NCBI GenBank assembly: GCA_023266845.1 | Contig: JAHFPH010000019.1 | Span: forward strand, 1 to 36,790 | DNA length: 36,790 nt | Source of the DNA: Rhodospirillaceae bacterium | GTDB taxonomy: Bacteria > Pseudomonadota > Alphaproteobacteria > JAEULC01 | Reading direction: 5' to 3' | Shown: positions 32,899 through 36,790 of the stretch, one piece after another | Position numbering within the stretch: position 1 is the first letter of the stretch | Layout of the letters: each line of letters starts with the position of its first letter | The notes under the pieces: model-generated | What the model saw: the letters and a program-made list of their open reading frames with translations, nothing else | What the model was told of the DNA's origin: nothing | Databases searched by the model: none | Position numbers and translations under genes: made by a program

Positions 32899-33162
32899 AT
32901 GGCCAAGGTCGAGATCTACACCTCGTGCTTTTGCGGCTTCTGCGCGCGCGCCAAGGCGCTTCTGAACCGCAAGGGCGTGAAATACGAAGAGATCGACGTC
33001 ATGGAGCATCCCGGCAAGCGCGAGGAGATGCGTCGGCGCGCGGGCGGGCGCAACACCGTGCCGCAGATCTTCATCGACGGCGTGCCTGTCGGCGGCAGCG
33101 ACGACCTTCAGGCGCTGGAATCCGCGGGCAAGCTCGATCCGATGCTGGCCGGGAAGACTTAA
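32899..33162 (+). CDS. grxC: glutaredoxin 3 with CGFC active site
   Basis: An 87-residue glutathione-dependent thiol-disulfide oxidoreductase of the GrxC type. The start MAKVEIYTS at 32899 is preferred over the track start at 32827, which lies inside repeat C. Family motifs are intact: the cis-Pro loop NTVPQIFIDGVPVGGSDDLQ and the N-terminal strand VEIYT. The active site reads SCFCGFCARAK, so the usual CPYC is replaced by CGFC and an extra Cys lies two residues before. CGFS is typical of monothiol, iron-sulfur-binding glutaredoxins. GAGG upstream is the likely ribosome site, spaced rather far (12 bases). Glutathione-binding residues downstream look normal. Confidence 0.92.
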   Translation: MAKVEIYTSCFCGFCARAKALLNRKGVKYEEIDVMEHPGKREEMRRRAGGRNTVPQIFIDGVPVGGSDDLQALESAGKLDPMLAGKT

Positions 33163-33182
33163 TCGCCGCTTTTTTGCAGTTC

Positions 33183-33860
33183 CTAGCGAACGCCGCGCCG
33201 AAAGGCGCGCATGTGGAACTGCGCCTGCGCGGGTTCGTGGACGCGGTCCGCACCCACGGGGCAGGCGCGGCGCGCGCGGCAGCCCCGCTCCATGCAATCC
33301 GCGCCGCTAGGCGTGTCGAGGAACGCGACGCAGCGCGGCACGTCGTAGCCCGATCCAGTGAATGCGCCGACCGGGCAGGCGGCAAGACACGGTTTCGCCG
33401 CGCAGGTTTCGCAAGGCGACGCAACTTGCGCACACGGCGGCAAGGGCAGTTTCTCGGCGAAGCCCAGCGCCGCGCGATAGGCGTGCCAAAGTCCGTAGTC
33501 GGGATGAATCAGCAGGCCGAGCGGCGAGGGAAACACCCGATCGGCGCGCATTGCCCAGCGTTGGAACGGCAGCGGCGGTTTCGCGCCGAACGGAAACAGC
33601 GCCGCCGCGCCAAGCCGGCGCGCGATCGGCTCAACCACAGAGCGCGCCCACTCGTTCAGCGACTCGCTGCCCGGGAAACGCCCGCGCGCCGTGTTGAACG
33701 CGCGCCACGTCGCATCGCCCTCCGGCCGCCCCACGTTGCCGATCATCGCCAGGGTCGAGACGGGTTGCGGCACGTCGTCGTCCGGCGCAGGGTGGAACGC
33801 GCCGCGCAGGATCAGCCCGTAGGGCGACAGTAACCCGGACAAACGATCAAGGACGCTCAT
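33183..33860 (-). CDS. 4Fe-4S ferredoxin-like protein
   Basis: A ~225-residue cytoplasmic protein beginning MSVLDRLSGLLSPYGLILRG (ATG at 33860; the track start 34019 would read through the intergenic gap). The N-terminal ~140 residues (FHPAPDDDVP, LAMIGNVGRPEG, FPSPLGLLIHPDYGLWHAYR) form a domain common to this alphaproteobacterial family. The C-terminus has two cysteine clusters: CETCAAKPCLAACPVGAF and DCMERGCRARRACPVG, suggesting two [4Fe-4S] sites related to those of epoxyqueuosine reductase, though the spacing differs and no cobalamin motif is seen. It probably transfers electrons; partner unknown. Divergent from the transglutaminase gene. Confidence 0.85.
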   Translation of the reverse strand: MSVLDRLSGLLSPYGLILRGAFHPAPDDDVPQPVSTLAMIGNVGRPEGDATWRAFNTARGRFPGSESLNEWARSVVEPIARRLGAAALFPFGAKPPLPFQRWAMRADRVFPSPLGLLIHPDYGLWHAYRAALGFAEKLPLPPCAQVASPCETCAAKPCLAACPVGAFTGSGYDVPRCVAFLDTPSGADCMERGCRARRACPVGADRVHEPAQAQFHMRAFRRGVR

Positions 33861-34005
33861 CGGCCGCGATGATACCGTATCGTGCGGGCTTCGTGCTGCC
33901 GCCCAAAGGATGGGCAATCCCGCGTTTGACATTCGCCCTCCGGTCGGCGTGAATCGCGCCACAAACGCGCGCCGGGCAGGGCCGCGTTCGGCCTGCGATA
34001 GCGCG

Positions 34006-34821
34006 ATGATACGAATCAAAATCGGTTGCGAGCTGATCTACGAATCGCCGGGCCCCACCCCCATGATCCTGATGCTGCGCGTGCATTCCTCGCGCGGCGG
34101 CGATCTGGCGGCGCCTGATCTGATCGAAACCGATCCCCCGGCGCCGGTTTCCTATTACCAGGACGGCTTCGGCAATATCTGCACGCGCATCGTGGCGCCC
34201 ACCGGACGCGTTCGCCTTTCGACCGACGCGGTGGTGCGGGATACGGGCGCGCCCGACGCCGTATTGCCCAACGCGCAGCAAAGCACGATCGCGAACCTGC
34301 CGAACGAAAGTCTGGTCTATCTGCTGGGCAGCCGGTATTGCGAGACCGACCGGCTTACCGACTTCGCGTGGTCGGCGTTCGGGCACACGCCGCTCGGCTG
34401 GGCGCGGGTGCAGGCGATCTGCGATTTCGTACACGGCCATCTGACATTCGGCTACCAGCATGCGCGTAGCACCCGCACCGCGATGGAAGCATACAACGAA
34501 CGCCTAGCGGTATGCCGCGATTTCGCGCATCTCGCCGTCGCGTTGTGCCGTTGCATGAGCATCCCGGCGCGCTACTGCACCGGCTACTTGGGCGAAATCG
34601 GCGTGCCGCCGGTGCCGAACGAGCCGATGGATTTCAGCGCCTGGTTCGAGGCCTATCTCGACGGCCAATGGCGCAGCTTCGACGCGCGCCACAACGCGCC
34701 GCGCATCGGGCGCATCCTGATGGCGCGCGGGCGCGACGCGGCCGATGTCGCGCTGGTGACCAGCTTCGGCCCCACAAGATTGACCGGCTTCAAGGTCTGG
34801 ACGGATCTGCTGCCGGAATAG
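34006..34821 (+). CDS. transglutaminase-like cysteine peptidase family protein
   Basis: A 271-residue protein of the transglutaminase-like superfamily, from ATG at 34006 (MIRIKIGCELIYESPGPTPM); the track ORF start 33910 lies further upstream without support. An N-terminal beta domain (to ~130) is followed by the catalytic core: the Cys in ERLAVCRDFAHLAVALCRCM is the probable nucleophile. The usual catalytic His segment (HAWxE) here reads DFSAWFEAYLDGQWRSFDAR, with Ser at the His position; the following Asp remains. Some close relatives may also lack His, which I could not verify. No signal peptide. Such proteins may be cytoplasmic peptidases; activity is uncertain. Confidence 0.85.
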   Translation: MIRIKIGCELIYESPGPTPMILMLRVHSSRGGDLAAPDLIETDPPAPVSYYQDGFGNICTRIVAPTGRVRLSTDAVVRDTGAPDAVLPNAQQSTIANLPNESLVYLLGSRYCETDRLTDFAWSAFGHTPLGWARVQAICDFVHGHLTFGYQHARSTRTAMEAYNERLAVCRDFAHLAVALCRCMSIPARYCTGYLGEIGVPPVPNEPMDFSAWFEAYLDGQWRSFDARHNAPRIGRILMARGRDAADVALVTSFGPTRLTGFKVWTDLLPE

Positions 34822-34824
34822 GCG

Positions 34825-36237
34825 CTATTGCGCCGCCGCCAGCGCGCCGGCGGAGCGTTGCGCGGGCGCTGCCGTCTCCGGCAGCTCGATGCGAAATTCG
34901 GCGCCGCCGCCCGCGCGCGCCAGCGCCTGCACCCTGCCGCCATGGGCCTCGGCGATCTCGGCGACGATCGCCAGGCCCAGCCCCGACCCCGGGCCGCGCG
35001 CGTCGCGTCCGCGCCAGAACGGCTCGAACATCCGCGCGCGTTCGTGTTCCGGCACGCCCGGCCCGCGGTCGAGCACCGACAGGCTCGCGCCGGGGCGTAC
35101 GGCGATCTCGACCGTGCCGCCGGCGGGGCTGAAACGGAGCGCGTTATCGATCAGGTTGCCCAGCGCCTCGCGCAACGCCGCGCTATTGCCGCGCGCGGCC
35201 ACCGGTGCCGCGCCGCAATCCAGCGCCAGCACGCGCCCGTCGCGGATCGCCAGCGGCGCCATGTCGGCCACGGTTTCGCGCGCCAGCACGCACAAATCCA
35301 CGGTTTCGCCGATCTCGATCTGGTGCGCGTCCAGCCGCGCGATGGACAAGAGCTGCGAGACCACCCGCGCGATGCGGTCGCAATCGCGCTTCAGCGTAGC
35401 GGTCTCGGTTCCGTCGCCCATGCCGTCGAGACGCGCGCGCAGAATCGCCAGCGGCGTGCGCAGCTGGTGCGCGGCGTTGGCGGTGAAGCGGCGCTGAATC
35501 ATGAAGCCCTGGTCCAGCCGGTCCAGCGCGGCGTTGAACGCGGTCACCAGCGGCAGCACCTCGGCCGGCACCTTCGCCGCGTCGAGCCTTAGCCCGATCG
35601 TGCGCGGGGTGATCGCCTCGGCCTGGCGCGACAGCTTCGCCACGGGCTTGAGCGTGCGCCGGATGGTCATCGCGGTCACCAGAAGCGTGACGATCGCCAG
35701 CGGCACGCCGATCGGCACCACGTCTTCCTTCAATTCGTCGACCGCCCAGGCGACGGACTGCCACAGGGTCACGTGCTCTTGCGCCACGGCGGTCAGCACC
35801 GGGCCCGCCGATGTGTCGCGTATCGCCACGAACCCATCGAGCCGCGACGTGGCCTCGGTGGTCGGCCTTGAAACGGAAAACGCCATGCGCCGGGACGCGC
35901 CCTGCGGCGGCATGGGGATGAGCTCGGTGATCGAGGGTTGGGACTGGCCCAGCACGCGGCCGGTCGAGCGATCGATCACGACATAGCGCATGCCCGGCTC
36001 GACGAGGCGCTTGGCGAGTTTGGCGTCGAGATTGAGCGAAGGCTTGCCGTCGGCGCCGGGCGACACGCGCGCCGCCAGGCGATCCGCCAGATCGCCCAGG
36101 CCAAGATCGACCTCCACGCTGGGATGCCGCCAGGCCAGCACCAGGTACAACGCGCAGGAAGCAACGAAGGCCAGCGCGAACACGCCCACCAGCCGCAGCA
36201 GCAGCTTGCGGCCGAGGCTCGGCACGCCCAGCGTCAT
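34825..36237 (-). CDS. two-component sensor histidine kinase
   Basis: A 470-residue inner-membrane kinase from ATG 36237 (MTLGVPSLGRKLLLR), which overlaps the response-regulator stop (ATGA); the track's longer ORF reads into that gene. Transmembrane segments are at ~13-36 and ~173-193, enclosing a ~135-residue periplasmic sensor. A HAMP-like linker (RRTLKPVAKLSRQAEAI) precedes the DHp helix FTANAAHQLRTPLAILRARL with phospho-acceptor His257. The ATPase domain shows NLIDNALRFSPAGG (N box), SVLDRGPGVPEHE (G1), FEPFWRG (F box) and GPGSGLGLAIVAEIAEAHGG (G2). The signal is unknown; the combination with an OmpR-type regulator resembles TctE/QseC-like systems. Confidence 0.93.
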   Translation of the reverse strand: MTLGVPSLGRKLLLRLVGVFALAFVASCALYLVLAWRHPSVEVDLGLGDLADRLAARVSPGADGKPSLNLDAKLAKRLVEPGMRYVVIDRSTGRVLGQSQPSITELIPMPPQGASRRMAFSVSRPTTEATSRLDGFVAIRDTSAGPVLTAVAQEHVTLWQSVAWAVDELKEDVVPIGVPLAIVTLLVTAMTIRRTLKPVAKLSRQAEAITPRTIGLRLDAAKVPAEVLPLVTAFNAALDRLDQGFMIQRRFTANAAHQLRTPLAILRARLDGMGDGTETATLKRDCDRIARVVSQLLSIARLDAHQIEIGETVDLCVLARETVADMAPLAIRDGRVLALDCGAAPVAARGNSAALREALGNLIDNALRFSPAGGTVEIAVRPGASLSVLDRGPGVPEHERARMFEPFWRGRDARGPGSGLGLAIVAEIAEAHGGRVQALARAGGGAEFRIELPETAAPAQRSAGALAAAQ

Positions 36238-36790
36238 GCGACGCGGCCGTCGGGCGCGCCGATCATGTAACCCACGCCGCGCACCGCGTGGACCGTGGCG
36301 TCGGCTCCGGCGTCGCCCAAGCGGCGGCGCAGTCGCGAGATGTTCGCGTCCATCGCGTTCGACCCGATCTCCTCGCCTAGGGAATACACGCTCTGCTCCA
36401 GCGCGCTGCGCGCCACCACGCGGCCGGCGCGGCGCATCAGCATTTCCAGCACCGCCAGCTCCTTGCGCGGCACGACCACCGCGCGCCCATCCACCGCCAC
36501 CGACCCCGAGGCGGGATCGAGCTCGATATTGCCGCAAGCCAGGCGCAGGCCCAGCGTCTCGGCCGGGCGGCGCAGCACCGCGCGCATGCGCGCGACCAGC
36601 TCTTCGGTGGCGAACGGCTTCACCACGTAATCGTCGGCGCCCAGGTTGAGCCCGGCCACCCGGTCGTCGACCCCGTCGCGCACCGTGACGGCGATCACCG
36701 GCACGGGATTGCGCGCCTGGCGTATCTTCTTCAACAACTCGACGCCGTCGCCGTCGGGCAGCGACAGGTCCAGCAGCACCGCGTCGAACG
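36234..36790 (-). CDS. OmpR-family response regulator, C-terminal part; 5' end off the window
   Basis: Partner of the downstream histidine kinase. About 185 codons are present. The frame entering from the right edge reads FDAVLLDLSLPDGDGVELLK, with the phospho-acceptor Asp in LLDLSLPD, the switch Thr in VIAVTVRDGVDDRVAGLNLG, and the conserved Lys in DDYVVKPFATEELVARM. The C-terminal winged-helix DNA-binding domain spans LRLACGNIELDPASGSVAVD to the end, with RKELAVLEMLMRRAGRVVAR and the recognition-helix MDANISRLRRRL. The first ~35-40 residues are missing. The track's start at 36779 is an internal ATG, not the true start. Target genes unknown. Confidence 0.95.
   Translation of the reverse strand, partial: FDAVLLDLSLPDGDGVELLKKIRQARNPVPVIAVTVRDGVDDRVAGLNLGADDYVVKPFATEELVARMRAVLRRPAETLGLRLACGNIELDPASGSVAVDGRAVVVPRKELAVLEMLMRRAGRVVARSALEQSVYSLGEEIGSNAMDANISRLRRRLGDAGADATVHAVRGVGYMIGAPDGRVA

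Noticed and set aside
1-36790. tRNA, rRNA, intact insertion sequence or prophage genes
   Set aside because: None recognised on either strand. The only recombinase is a complete chromosomal XerD in a housekeeping context.

Overview
The window is a high-GC chromosomal segment of an alphaproteobacterium, probably Rhodospirillales-like or an uncultured relative. The assignment rests on gene order and protein style: secA divergent from a PpiC chaperone with argJ and mutT; thrC followed by an M16 peptidase and a GNAT; xerD close to accA; comF followed by grxC; a malyl-CoA-lyase-type CitE protein; and TPR-glycosyltransferase and TPR-methyltransferase fusions. Genes are dense on both strands. No rRNA, tRNA, CRISPR array, intact IS or prophage was recognised.

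Layout. 1-3.9 kb: the N-terminal part of an ABC_sub_bind periplasmic binding protein (absent from the ORF track because it runs off the left edge), a PLP aminotransferase, an unrecognised secreted protein and a small SH3b protein. 3.9-8.5 kb: pgi, convergent with a four-gene minus-strand operon (terC, usp, kdgK, eda) that joins 2-keto-3-deoxygluconate use to a TerC metal-efflux protein and a universal stress protein. 8.6-9.7 kb: a small periplasmic protein, then a decayed tad-pilus remnant with 3' ends of a tadE-like and a tadG-like gene joined back to back. 9.7-15.6 kb: an RraA-family protein, a large TPR-glycosyltransferase with an internal degenerate duplication, NTF2-like and GNAT proteins, and a stand-alone acetolactate-synthase-like TPP enzyme. 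15.7-22.1 kb: a plus-strand run of thrC, M16 peptidase, GNAT, xerD, CitE/malyl-CoA lyase and accA. 22.1-27.2 kb: minus-strand TPR-methyltransferase and secA. 27.4-30.6 kb: PpiC isomerase, argJ and a GNAT-MutT fusion. 30.7-33.2 kb: cytochrome c and a methyltransferase (minus), comF and grxC (plus). 33.2-36.8 kb: a ferredoxin-like protein, a transglutaminase and a two-component system whose response regulator runs off the right edge.

The most notable non-coding feature is a family of three ~110-bp composite palindromes (5613-5730, 30606-30718, 32748-32856). They share a GCGGCC/GGCCGC core hairpin. Their outer arms are built from short tandem units, CACAGAG-type in two copies and CCAAG-type in the third. 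In all three, the same end begins exactly at the TAG stop codon of the neighbouring gene. Other items worth checking are the broken tad locus, the internally duplicated glycosyltransferase, the GNAT-MutT fusion, a cytochrome c lacking its usual axial Met, and a glutaredoxin with CGFC instead of CPYC. Most of the window is ordinary housekeeping sequence. I see no clear multi-gene system that is wholly undescribed.
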